Assembly: GCA_035048815.1 (NCBI GenBank)
Contig: JAUCBN010000034.1
Location: 9,030,737-9,094,736, forward strand
DNA: 64,000 bases
From: Abelmoschus esculentus
Taxonomy: Eukaryota > Streptophyta > Magnoliopsida > Malvales > Malvaceae
Direction: 5' to 3'
The translations under genes were made by a program, and so were the position numbers. Shown here one piece after another: positions 24,624 to 36,966 of this stretch. Each line of letters opens with the position of its first letter. Position 1 is the first letter of the stretch. The notes below the pieces were generated by a model that saw nothing but the letters and a program-made list of their open reading frames with translations, was not told the origin of the DNA and ran no database searches.

Positions 24624-25480
24624 TACGCAACTAGGGGTGATAATGAGCCCAACCAGCTTGCGAGTTACTCGGCTACAATTCGATCAAAGCTAGGCTCGAG
24701 TGAGCTCGACTCGGGTTCTACTCGAGACCTTAACGAGCCGAGCCAAACTTACCCAAACTCGACTCAAAAAGCTTGTGAACAGGCTCTGAATAATTATATT
24801 ATATACTAAAAGTAATCTCTTTAGGAAAAAAAGCAATAAAATAAAATAGGCGAAATCCACTAAAAATAAATTAACTAAAATAAATTGGTTCTCAATACTG
24901 AATTTCGTTTTCGGTGTTGGTTATAAAAAGGGTTTTTAAAAAAGTCCTATATTTTATAGAAAAATATAACAAAATTGTCTATTTTGAGTCGAGCCTGAGT
25001 CAAGCCCAATAATATTATTTTCGAGTCGATTTCGAGCCTAAAATTCTGAGCTCGTCGAGCCTCAATCCCAGTAACATTATTTCCAAGCCGAGCCGAGCCA
25101 GGCTTGGGCTCAGTTCGGCTCATTATTACCCTTATACACAACCACCCCTTATCGATACGTTTATGTGAAAGATAATTATTTTAGTTGGATTAAAAAGGTT
25201 GTACCGATACACAATCACATCGTATTTATATGCCTAGGTGACCATTATTATAGTTGATCCGTACTGATTTCAGGAATCGATACGCGAAGAATGACCAAAA
25301 CTCTTAATTCAAGTTTGACCATGCTTACTGATACGCGCTATGGTCATTGTTATGGAACTAAAAATCAAATTCCAGTGAGCAATTTTTTTTACTGATAAGT
25401 CCTATCATATTGATACATGTACTATTTAAGGGATTTTTATACCTATCCGTACTGATACATATTTAATCATATCGACACAG
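24590..25480 (-). repeat. LTR remnant with TATCGATA-type words, host of a hAT MITE
   Basis: On both sides of the MITE are ATTGATACG, TTATCGATACG, TACCGATAC, AATCGATACG and TACTGATAC words, the same vocabulary as the T5 and T2 LTRs. TACCGATA at 25202 and TATTTATA at 25223 are 21 bp apart. Ends are undefined. Confidence 0.4.
24632..25134. mobile_element. Second hAT MITE, decayed target duplication
   Basis: The 503-bp element starts TAGGGGTGATAATGAGCC and ends GGCTCATTATTACCCTTA, nearly perfect inverted ends. Flanks TACGCAAC (24624-24631) and TACACAAC (25135-25142) match at 7 of 8 bases, the difference being a CpG-to-CpA change. The interior is rich in 'CGAGCCGAGCC' words and has no coding. It is related in design to the MITE at 19907. 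Confidence 0.85.
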
Positions 25481-27479
25481 GTAGGCCTATAATAACAGAA
25501 TAGTTTTTTTTGTTTTTTTTTTTATAATTATTTTAGCCTATCAATTCAATTCTAAACTAAACCAAATTTTACGGACAATCTAAGTATACATAAATTTAGC
25601 AATATATAAATTTAAAGGTTATTTAGACAACATTTACTATGATTTTACCTTTTAGCCAAAATAACCAAATTCTAATCAACTTAAGCAAAATCCAAACATA
25701 CCATTTAGGGCCAGCCAAGTTTTCCAGCCATTAAGCACTCAACAACAAAATCAAAATACATTATTACAAGCTTATGCTACTGCAATAGGAGTTCAAAAAA
25801 CAAAAGAGCATACATATAGACGGGAGAGATGAGTTGCAACTCAATCACACAATCTTTGTTTCAAACACTTTAAAGACCTAAAAAAATTATGAGAGATTAT
25901 AGTGTTAAACCTCATTAGATAGTTTAACAATATGCAATAATTCAATAGAACATACATGACATAAATGATAGTCCCGTGAAAATTTTAATATATTTATCAT
26001 GTTTTTAACATCAATAACAAGTGGAGTAAGTACATGTAATCTCTTTACAATGTAATTCATAACATAAATATATTAAGCTATATTTTTCTTTGAACATAGT
26101 AATTCTTAGATACGCAGATTTCTTGTATACCAACAATCAATATCGGTCTTAGCCTTGAGAAATAGTTCGAATAATTCTTTATATAATCTATCCTTTTTAC
26201 CTTTAACATAGTCGTAATTTAATTTATTACATGTGAGCTCAAATAGCCCTATAACATGTGATTTGTATACAATGCTTATCCAAATCCAAGGAACCTTAAT
26301 CATGTGCATATCAATCATTTTAACCTTAAGATAATTCATGTATGTATCACATCATATCAATACTGAGTATTAACCTCAATTACGTATCAATAGTTAATTT
26401 TATATTTCAGTTAACATATATATAAGTTAACTTGTAATAATCACATGGCCAAAAATAGTATAATTTAAATACCTTCACCTTAGCATAACTTACCAACAAT
26501 TTCTATATATATGGACAGATTACTCTATTTAAGCCTTGTTTCAATGCAAGGTTAATCACAAAAATAATAAATCGATGCAAAAAGAGTAACACCAAACCAA
26601 CCCTTTTAACATATTACACTCATTTTGACAAGGAGAAGGGTCTTGGATTTCTATTCTTTTCCCTTTGGAAGTGCTAAGTTGAAATGGTGAAGATGGTGAC
26701 TTTGGCTTGATTTCTTGATCATGCAAAAATTAAAGAACCATGTTAAAATTAATTCCAATGATTCACAGTTAATCTATAAGCTCATCAAAGTTTAAGGATG
26801 CCAACTAATTGGAGAAATCTACTTTATAACTCATGGAGGATTTCTACAAAATAATAGTGGAGAAAAACTTACTAAGCTTTCTACCTATCGATTGATGATC
26901 TTAATTTAATCAAATTTCAACAAGGTAATGGAGGTGCTCCTTTTATCAAAAAATAATGGAGGTGCTCCTTGTGCTTCAGAAGGAAGATGACAATGGTGGT
27001 GGATGCTTTTGATGCTTTGGAAGATGAAGATGGATGGTGATTACTTTTTCCCAAACTCTCGGTAATTTTCCAATAGCTATAAAAGTTAACCTTTTTCCCT
27101 TATGAAAGCTCCCACTAACGAAGAGGAACAAGAACATGTGATGGCTAATCCCTTCGGCCAATCACAACCTTTCCCTCAACACGAGGAAAGGTTATTTTGG
27201 AATATAAAATACCCTTTTTCCTTCGTTATTCTTAAAACTTTTATTTAACATGAATTCGTTATCCGAGCAAAAATCCTTTGCCTCTTTATCATGCTTTTAT
27301 CTATGTCTCTCGTTGAAAATTTTTAAAAAATTGAATTTTAAATCATAACCCTTATTTTCTATATCCTAAACCTTAAATCTTACACCCTAAAAAATACACC
27401 CTACCCCTAATTCCCTAAACCCTAACCATAACTGTTAATGCTTTAAAAAGCGTATATTTTATACCCTTTTACTTAAGAT
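25481..27479. other. Repeat-derived DNA, no gene seen
   Basis: AT-rich, with no convincing frame. 26580-27240 has purine/pyrimidine-rich leader-like DNA similar to U5 regions of long LTRs in minus orientation. Loose telomere-like words (CCCTAAACCCTAA) occur near 27400 and 28920 but do not form an array. Confidence 0.35.
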
Positions 27480-28890
27480 TTTGTTTGATTCAAGATCATT
27501 TGCATTGCATTTAGTTGCATTTCATTTGCATTTGCATTAGTTAAATTTTTATTTTTATTTTAAAAGATGTTGTTTCCGAAAGTTATTTTTCTGGTGTGCG
27601 ATGCAGATTTGCTGGAGTAAAGCTGAAGAATGGAAGAGATGTTATAACATATTCAGTGCTGGATCGGACTTAAAAATATTATAGCATTTTGGCATACCAA
27701 ACCGAATTCCAGAAAAGACAAATGTACAACCTACTATCCCTGTTCGTGAATTTCAGGCCAACTGCTATTCCCTACAATTCTCTGCAAATGTTAAAGAATA
27801 TTCCTTTACATCTTTAGGGCACAAAACCTTAGAAGCCTCCTATAAATACCAAGCATTATCTTCATCAGAAGGTAGAATAGAGAGAGTTCAGAGCAGATTA
27901 TAAAAGAGCGGAAAAAGAGAGCAAAAGTGAGGTTAGAAAGAAGAAGAAAGACGACCAATTTCATCATCTTCTACCTCCAACCGAGCTACCATTGTTGAGA
28001 GTTTCAAGCAAGGGATATTTGCAACACTTCGGGAGAAGTGATAATCTAAAAAAACTCACGACTTAGTGTTTGGAACTTCCTTCCTCTTCGCTTTTGTTTT
28101 ATTTCTTTTCATTTCAATGAGAATGTATCTCAAAGACGGAAGAACGAATAATTTTCTTAACAAAGCCATGAACTAATTTTAGTATGACTTAGGCTTGTTT
28201 ATGGATGCTTTATTTTATTGAATGAACGAATTTACTGTTTCTGGTTTTTATTTGTGTTTTGTTCATGAAACCTTAGTTTGTAAGAGCTCTCAGGAGATTG
28301 TCGTTGCTAAGGGGTACATGTAGCTTAAATCTAGGGATAGGCAAAGCTAAACCAACATGAATATTGAGATTACTGTGGGAGAAAAATCCTAACTCACCTT
28401 ATGGATAAGATAGAGTTTCAACTACTAAAAAAGGTAGATCTTTATCAACATTAGAAGTGCTAGGGTTGAAACCAGGAGGTAATGCCTTAACATTTTCGAG
28501 TGTTAGGCCTTTTACTAGGGATAGTGGAGGCATCTTTAGCAAACTCTGTCAAACACTTATTTAACTAGTAAAACAATAAGCATTCAGAATAAAAGTAAAA
28601 ACTTTCCATAGCAAGTCTAGCTAGCCTTAGCTTGAATATTCCTCTGTGTTGTGCTCGTGCAACTTTATATTATTAATCCGTTCTCAATTTTATTTTGCTA
28701 TAGTATTTTGGTGACAATTATACAATTGCTTTAGCAAATGTCTATACAAAAGATTTTATTATCTTTTGCGTATGTTAACTACTTTTGAAATTTCCTACCT
28801 ATCCTCGTGGGAACGATCTCACTCACTCACTTTATTATTTGTTTGATGTGTATACTTGCATGAGAATCATACATTTTATAACCATCATCA
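27480..28890 (+). repeat. Gypsy-type LTR-like remnant
   Basis: It has a TATA-like CCTATAAATACC (about 27838), a transcript-leader-like purine-rich stretch, a 'CTAGGGATAGGCAAAG' segment and a 'CTCGTGGGAACGATCTCACT' segment near the end. The same order of motifs is found in LTRs A and B. Ends and target duplication are not defined. Confidence 0.35.
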
Positions 28891-29065
28891 ACACTCAACA
28901 ACAACCCATAACCTTGAACCTTAAACCCTAAACCCCCTAATTTAAAGTAGAGACACAAATAGAAGTATGAAAAAGTGAAAGACGATTTGCACCCGGATTA
29001 ACCTTACAAATCCATGCGAATAAGGGTGACTAAGGAGGCAAGTCATCCTAAAATGGGATAATTAT

Positions 29066-32000
29066 AAGGGTGGTCCTTCAAATTTTAAAAATTTTTACTT
29101 TTATTCTCAAACTTTCAATTTTCACAATTTAATCACTAAATATCTTTGTAAAATTATAAAAGGTTCTCTAAACATCAATTAGGTCCAATAAAAATTTCAT
29201 TCCATCATAATTGAGTATAAAAATTACACAATTACAATGTTTGGTTAAAACCGATACAAAATTTTGATCATCAAAACATATTTCCAACTAAGCTGATTTT
29301 CGGGACGTGACAAATTTTTTCTGCGATTTTTCCCATTTGAATTTTCAACATAAATATTGATGTTATTTATTTTATTTTTTATTTGTTATCACATTCATCT
29401 TTGTTTCGCAGTTATCATTCGTCTATGGAATATCTTTAGTATAACAAACTAATATCAAAGCTTCAAGTTACTCATCCTTTTTACTTTAATTGAAAATTGA
29501 AGATGATATTCTGCTATTAGATAATATATAACAATTTTTTGACTATTTAAGTGCTTCAAATGGTGAAAATCTGTACTGAAAATATAAGAAAACAATGTCA
29601 AGGTCAAGTCTTTTGCGTCAAAGTATACACGATCTACAAGTAATACAACAATAAGGTGAGTTATCTATCCCATAAGAAATTGAGCAAGAATTAACTACTT
29701 TGATTGTTTACCTATTGAGATAAAATGTTTATTTGAAAAAAATGAATTGAAGTAATGGCGAAAGAAAAATACTATACCCTGAAATTTGGTTTAATTGAAA
29801 TTGAGTTCTGGTAATCAAAATTTTATATTGGTTGTCTAAACATTGTAATTATGTAATACTTATACTCAATTATAATGAACCAAAGTCTATTTGGACTCAA
29901 TTGAAGTTGTTGGAGCTTTATGAAAAGAATGAAAATCACTTTAATAACTAAATTGTAAAAACTGAAAATTGAAAGAAAAAAAATATAAACTTTGAAAACT
30001 TGAGGGATTGTAACCCCTCGACACGGTCTAGACAAAACCCGATTCGAACGGATTACACGGAAAATACCGATACAAGTCTGAAGGATTTGTACGGTAAACG
30101 AACCTAAATTTTTTTCTTTCGAATAGAGAATTTAGTTCTCTACATGTTCATGCATTCCCTAGAAGCCCAACATTCAAATTGTAGACGAAACAAACATTGA
30201 TTTTACCATAAACGCAAAAAGAACCAAGTTGTAAAACTCCGTAAATTCAGAGACCATATATTAAAGTAGTATTACTAATCTTTAATTAAGTTCATTTCAT
30301 GCCCGCATGTTAAATTTCAAATCACATTAATCTCTATGACTCATTTAACTGTCATCCCAAGGTTCCAATAACTAAAACACAAAAAATCTAAACTTGTTTT
30401 TCAACCTTTAACAACCTTTAACTACCTTTAACAACCTGGGTATCAGAACAACTTGCTACCGTTTCGAAACCATAAGTTTAACCAAGGGGGTTTCGAAACA
30501 CGAGTTAAATGTTTCGAAAATGGGTCGAGTCCTCACCCGATACCTTGTGGCGCAAGCCCGTGTATCAAAACAGCTAGGATTTTGTTCCGATACTTATTCA
30601 ACACTACCGAACTTTATTCTGAAACCAATCTTCACCGTTCCGATACCCATTCTTGATCTTTTACTCTTATATCGAAACCATTTCATCCCGTTTCTATATC
30701 AAGTTCATAATTTCTAGATTTTTCTATGAACTTTTTCTGGGTATCGATACTGGATGACACAGTTTTGATACCCCCTGCCCAGTTGCTGCGATTTGCAGAT
30801 TTTTGTAACTTAAGAAGTCTCCATTCAATACTCTATCTACAAGTTTTTCCTAAAAGGCTTGGACCAATCATATTACATAAATCTAGATGCACCTTCCTAA
30901 TCCTTCAACAAATATGGGTGTCTTGATCTAAGTGCTTATTATCTAACAAAAAATTAATCACATATGCCAAATATTTAAGTGATCAAAACCATTCAATGTT
31001 CAAAGACCACATCTTAACAAAATTAATCAAAGTAATAATCCATGAAAAAGGGTTTCCTTCCAACTACACTTAACTACCTCAAAGGATTTTCCATTGTCGT
31101 TGTTGAACTATGAGGTTCAAGAAAAACCATACTTGTGCGGCTAGGAGAAACATTAGATTGACTTGACTTCCTTATGAACTCTACAAGCTACGGATCTACA
31201 TTGTTAAAAGACGAGCGTAAGCTTGAAAGCTCAGTGAGGAAACCTCGAATAAAATACAACAATGTTACTATAAGTGTCAGTATTTCAATAAAAATCTCAT
31301 ATCTATCTTACAATTCTCATTGTTTCACATGCTTGTTTCTACAAAAAGGTTTTGTCACATTCATAATCATCAAAATGCATTAACAAGAGATATGTTGGCT
31401 ACCAAAAGATTCTATCATAACAATTCTTTTATAAGAAAACACTTTGGATACGCGGATCTCTATACCAAGGATGCACTTATACCGGCGCCACCTTTAACGG
31501 TTATAATTCATCGTTTTCCACCAACGGGAGCATCTATAATCTATCACAACTCAGGTGGAGGAGCTACCTCAAACTCACACGAAGAGTCAATTTCCTCAAC
31601 TATTGCGGTTCACATGGAGGATAAACCTCTAACTCACATGCGGCGACTTTTCTATTTGTGCACTTGATCCTATAGCCGGCTATTTATATCCAATAATAAT
31701 TGCAAGAAAACATGTTGTTTGTCAACATATAAACATCATCTATTTTGCCACTGTTTTGCACACATGCTTACAAGTCTATTTCAAGTAAGCTCATCTCTGT
31801 GCAATTCTATTCATGTAGTGTTTCTAATTCAAGATGCATTCATCATCAATCCACAAAAAAATACCATGAATCTAAGTCATACCCATTCTCTTACAATGAC
31901 ATAAACATAGTTCTATAATAACATTTTATTTTCATAAAACATGTGATTCTAATTCTACACAAGCACCGAGTTTAAAGAGAAACAAACCTCTGGCACTCAA

Positions 32001-33327
32001 TCAACCCTTAGCAAGTTTTTATGATAGGAACAATTGATAAATCTCAAATGTACACCAATGTGAACTAATCTAAACCACAATCATTAATTGATACAAGCTT
32101 CACCTACTTGCCAAATCTAAACCAAGCTTCCGAGCCTAGGACGTCTCCTCCAAAGTTGATGCTATAATCTCCCGTATCCAAATCACATCAAAACAGAGGA
32201 TTAATGCACATCTAAGCATTCATATCCTTAGCCACACATTCAACCTGATAAACCTACAAAATCTCATCTAAACATAACCGAAATTTACCAAAAACTTAAG
32301 CAAAATCACCCTCAGCGATCTCCAACCCTTACCCAACGAAATTGCCACAAAAAACTCACCACAACACACCTGAAACTCACTTCAAACCCTTATTATACAC
32401 CATAACACAACCAGCCCAAAGATCATGCCAAAACCTACAAATTGCATCCCTAAACACTAGCATCAAACCTAGTTTCGGGTTCCTACCCACCAGGACCTCT
32501 TTACTACTCCTTTAAAGTTCTAAAATAAGATAAAACCAATGTAAAAACACATTGATCTGATCCCAACCGAATTGACTCAAAATTCACATATTTTAGCTTC
32601 AAGATCAAGAAATCTAATCAAGATTCATTAAAACTGATTAGAAACCTCTAAAAAAAATCAAATACTTGGGATTTTCATTAAAGAATTTAACAATAGAGGA
32701 GATTCACGAACCTTAACTCTATTGAGAGATCTCCCCTTCAATTTGAGTGATTAAAGCTAAGAAATCATAAAAATCAATTGAGGTTTTGTAGAAATTAGTT
32801 ATAGAAGTAATTAGAAACCAAAGATTGATGAAAAAGAGGAGTTCTCACCTTTGAAATTGATGATGTTTGTTTGAGAACGAAAATGAGAGAAAATGTTGAG
32901 AGAATAGTGAAATGATTGATTAAAACTAAATAACCACCTTTTGATATTTAATGATCTTTAGTAAAACATTTAAAACACATGTTTAATTTATTAAAAAGGA
33001 AGGAGAGACCACCAAATCTGGTAGAATATCTCCCTAAAGATTCTAAGCATTTGATCTTTGTAATTTAACCACAAAGCCCAGTTTTGAAATTTTATATTTT
33101 AGTCACTATGCAAAAATGTCACCTTAAAATCTCATATTTTCCAAAATTGATTCTATTTATAGTCTTATTATATTAAAACATGATTTAATAAATTTTCCCA
33201 AATTTTTATCACTACGTGAAACCTCTATAAGCTAAACCGACTAGAAATTAAGCTAGCCGCTAAACCGACCCGATCATACCACCAAAATTTCTAAGCCTAA
33301 AACCGGGGTGTTACAAGATTACCCTTA
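29066..33327. mobile_element. Long-terminal-inverted-repeat element split by an LTR
   Basis: The left arm (29066-29300) and the right arm (29770-30008, continuing at 33316) are inverted copies of about 240 bp; for example, 'CAATTACAATGTTTGG' on the left faces the reverse complement 'ATAATTACAATGTTTAG' on the right. The core between the arms is about 470 bp and non-coding. Long inverted repeats suggest a non-autonomous Mutator-like or foldback element. An LTR (30009-33315) sits in the outer part of the right arm. Confidence 0.55.
30009..33315 (-). repeat. Long LTR (T3), 3.3 kb, minus orientation
   Basis: On the minus strand it begins TGTAACACCCCGGTTTTAGG and ends GTCTAGACCGTGTCGAGG then GGTTACA, much like the end of T1 ('TCCGTCTAGGCCGAGC'). 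Flanks GGGAT and AGATT do not form a clean duplication. No coding; small open frames are not conserved. It holds a palindrome array at about 30441-30592 and 30742-30770. Likely a solo LTR of a chromovirus-type gypsy family. Confidence 0.6.
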
Positions 33328-34734
33328 AAATTTGACCAATGTTCAAGAAATTAAAAAAATAACCCAGGGGTTTGGTATGTAGAATACCAATAGGCCTTAG
33401 AGCATATAAACAAAGATTTATCGAATCCACCAATTTTGGCGGCACCAGTTTTAGATAAAACCGTTAATCCTTTATTTAAATATTTATAAGAATTTAATAG
33501 AGTGCATGTTAGGCCAAAATGCTGAGACAAGAAAGAAAATAGCATTTATTATCTAAACAAGAAATTCATCAATTATGAAATGGATTATCCAATCATCCAA
33601 TAATTATATTGTGCACTAATTTGGATAACCCGAAAATTCAGATAGTATATAATATATCATACTACTCTTTGATATCAAGACTAGATCCATTATAGTTTCT
33701 AATGGAAAACTCAGCTTTATCTGACAAAAGCATTTGTTGGAAAATGTTATTATCAAATTTTGATATTGCTTTTTTAAGTCAAAGCAATAAAAGGATGAGC
33801 TATATCAGATTTCTTGGCAAGTTGGGCTTCTTAAGACCGAGTCTTTAAACTTTATTTTTTTGAGAAGGAGAAATTATATCATGGGTAAATCTTATCACGT
33901 TATTCATGAGATCAACTATTAAAAATCATTTATTTTTTTATTTTTTATTTCATATTTTCTTAAGTGAATCTTCACTTATATTTACTGTCACTTCATCTTA
34001 AAAATATTTTTTAAATGAAGATTCACTTAAAAAAACATGACATATAAAAATTGATGAGATTGGTGAATTTTAGTGGTTGGTCCTATAGACACGTGGTGAG
34101 ACTTATCCATAATATAATTTCTCCAAATGAAGACTTAATGTATATAAAATAAGAAAAAGGAAAATTTTGAGAAGAACGGATGGATTGTTGGTGCATTCAA
34201 TACTATTAAAACTTTAATTTTCAAAAATTTTAATAAGTTGAGATATGACTCTAATATTTAAAATATTAAAATTTCAATTACTTCATTTGAATTGCTTTGT
34301 ATAAACTTTAATGAATATTATGATTTTTATATTTATTTAAAATTTAGAATATATTTTATTATATTCTTACTATACTTCTAACTTATAATTTTAAAAATTA
34401 TCATTTCTCGTCGTTTAATATATATCATTGTAATAAAAAATAACCTTACAGGCAAATCATACCTAACAATGACATCCTGAGGTTTGAACCCATTCGGAGT
34501 CTCGAACTTCTTCACTAGAGAAAGAATCGAAAAAACTTCTCCATAGAGATCTCTTTCTTGATACCCAACCAACCTTCATCCTTCCAAAGTCAAAATTGCT
34601 CCCAACCAATCTCACTCCTTGTGCCATACCCCAAAGCTCTCAACTGAATAAGGAAGTTATTTGGAGTATAATGGTAAAGGGTATTACACCGATGTAAGTT
34701 GAGATAATTGAAGTTGGTTAAAAACCGTTAGGAG
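33316..34734. other. No gene seen apart from a hairpin MITE
   Basis: AT-rich DNA after the right inverted arm. No frame is conserved. The only structure is the inverted repeat described separately. Confidence 0.4.
33867..34124. mobile_element. 258-bp hairpin MITE
   Basis: The whole element is an imperfect inverted repeat with arms of about 110 bp. The left begins GGAGAAATTATATCATGG and the right, reversed, begins GGAGAAATTATATTATGG; near the centre AAGTGAATCTTC faces GAAGATTCACTT. No target duplication is evident. Confidence 0.75.
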
Positions 34735-36142
34735 TGTAACATCCAGGTTTTGGGGTTAGTAGTTTGAGTGTTGGTTTGGGGGATTCGATTCAGGTCGGAT
34801 CGGATTCTTCGGTTCATTAATTCCGGGAAAATTAAAATAATAATAATTTAATCGGACAAGTAATAATTTTTCGGAAAGGTTTAAAAATATTAAAATGGTG
34901 TTTTAAAGTTAAAGGAATATTATTGAGCCTTAATTTGATTTTTAATTAGGCTTAATTTTGTACTAGTGACTAAATTGTAATTTTTTGGAAAAGTTTAGGG
35001 ATTTAATTGGTGATTTTCGGAAATTAAGATTTTTGGTAACTAAATTGAAAAGTAAGTCATACTTAGAATCCTTAGAGGGTCATTAATCAAATTTATTTTT
35101 AATTAAAGATTATCCACCAAAATGTTTTAATTAATTTTAATAAAGAGCTTATTTTCATTTTCTTTTGTAACTTCTCATTTTCTCATCTTTTCTCTCAAAA
35201 TTTTCTCTCCATCTTCTTCTCCAAATTTCTTCAATTACTTGCTGATTTCTTATTCATTTTCAACAAGATTTATTTCATTTTACTCATCTTTTCATTCTCT
35301 ACAAAACCTACTCATCAATTTTGCAAAATCAACATCCATTTTCAAGGAAATCAAGAGAGGATTTCTCATCTTTTTGGTGGATTTAATCTCAAAGGTAAAA
35401 TTCTGATTTCTAATCTTTTTTCTAAGGTTCTTTATTGAAATTCCCAAGTATTGGCTTGCCCATTAACAATTGATATTTAATTTTGTGTTTCTAATTCAAG
35501 ATCTATGAGTTTTATGATAGTTTTTGTGAAATCTTTATAGATATCAATTGATGCTGGAATTATGATGATTTAATTATGATGTTAGGTCAATTAAATGATT
35601 GATTGAGTCTTGAAATGAGTTAACAAAAAATTAATCCCAGAATAATGCAATCGGTGGTGTTTTAAGGTGGTTCTCGGTTATTTTAGGGGTTGTTTTAAGT
35701 GTTCTGCTCTTGCTGGAGGTATAAGGATGGTTTGGAAGTGTTTTTGGTTCATAATTGAGGTGGATTAGATGTTAGATTCATAAGGTTAAGGGCTGATGTT
35801 GTTTCGGATAAGTTTCGGCTTAGTTTTCGGTCGTTTCGACAAGGTTTTCGATAGTTTTGTGAAGGTTTAATGTGGTTGTTGTTTTGAGCATGTTATGATG
35901 TGAATATGCTCTATTTTTAATGTTGTAGAGGAAGTGCAAGAAGGTCCATAAGTGGCTGGCGCGTTAGGTTGCCGTCGGAGCGTCGGCGAGGGCTCGTTTC
36001 GCTTGTCGGTGAGTGATTTCGGATTAAAAGTGTTTCGCAACGGTTCGGTTATTTTTTGGGGACTATGGAATAGTGTGAAAACTTTCCATAGTTCAAGAGT
36101 AAGTAAAGTAAATGATTTTGATGCATTATTGTGAGTTTCAGC

Positions 36143-36966
36143 TATTTTCGGTAACGACATTTATGATGATGATTTAGAGAGATTTTGGAAATGCATAAGT
36201 ATGATTTTGAAATGATGCATGCATGTGTTAATTGCTGGAAATGCATGGTTTATAAAGACATCCATGTTTTATGAAAACATGAAAAATAAAGTGGAATATG
36301 ATATGATTATTTGCCTTACATATGATGGTGCCATTGGGCATGACTTTTGGTTCATTTGTTGAACACATTATGGATGCATTATGAGCAGCAAATTAGCATG
36401 CATACTTGAACTTGATATTGGCTTAGTGACACTAACTTTAGATTCGAATACAAATGACATGTCATTAGGATTGAGTGCATTATAAATATTATGGAAATAA
36501 AGGAAAAATGCCTACACGTAACAAGGGTGACTTTGTGTCCAACCGTGCGTGGCAGAGCCGCCTACACGTAACAAGGGTGACTATGTGTCCAACCGTGCGT
36601 GGCAGAGCCGCCTACACGTAACAAGGGTGACTATTTTCGGTAACGACATTTATGATGATGATTTAGAGAGATTTTAGAAATGCATAAGTATGATTTTGAA
36701 ATGATGCATGCATGTGTTAATTGCTGGAAATGCATGGTTTATAAAGACATCCATGGTTTATGAAAACATGAAAAATGAAGTGGAATATGATATGGTTATT
36801 TGCCTTACATATGATGGTGCCATTGGGCATGACTTTTGGTTCATTTGTTGAACACATTATGGATGCATTATGAGCAGCAAATTAGCATGCATACTTGAAC
36901 TTGATATTTGCTTAGTGACACCAACTTTAGATTCGAATACAAATGACATGTCATTAGGATTGAGTG
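36143..36966 (+). repeat. Recent ~489-bp tandem duplication inside T2
   Basis: The block starting 'ATTTTCGGTAACGACATT' at about 36144 is repeated from about 36632 with only a handful of differences, and the second copy is cut by the E1 insertion at 36966. The duplication therefore predates E1. Confidence 0.85.
36511..36631 (+). repeat. 50-bp minisatellite in T2
   Basis: CCTACACGTAACAAGGGTGA starts at 36511, 36561 and 36611, exactly 50 bp apart. A diverged four-copy version sits at the equivalent place in T1 (about 56594-56790). Confidence 0.9.

Larger units (their letters stand above)
34735..36966 (+). repeat. T2 LTR, 5' part (interrupted by E1)
   Basis: It starts TGTAACATCC and matches T1 (54659-58631) in order: leader-like pyrimidine-rich DNA, 'TTTTCGGTAACGAC', 'GATGATGCATGCATG' and the 'AACAAGGGTGACTTTGTG' minisatellite. 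It is cut at 36966 by the LTR of E1, in mid-sequence after 'TTAGGATTGAGTG'. The 3' part of the same LTR resumes near 42690. No coding. Confidence 0.7.

Noticed and set aside
27360..28940. Interstitial telomere repeat
   Set aside because: Only scattered CCCTAAA-like words, never a run of consecutive repeats.
36511..36631. Possible CRISPR-like array
   Set aside because: Three direct 50-bp repeats with no distinct spacers, inside a plant LTR; it is a minisatellite.
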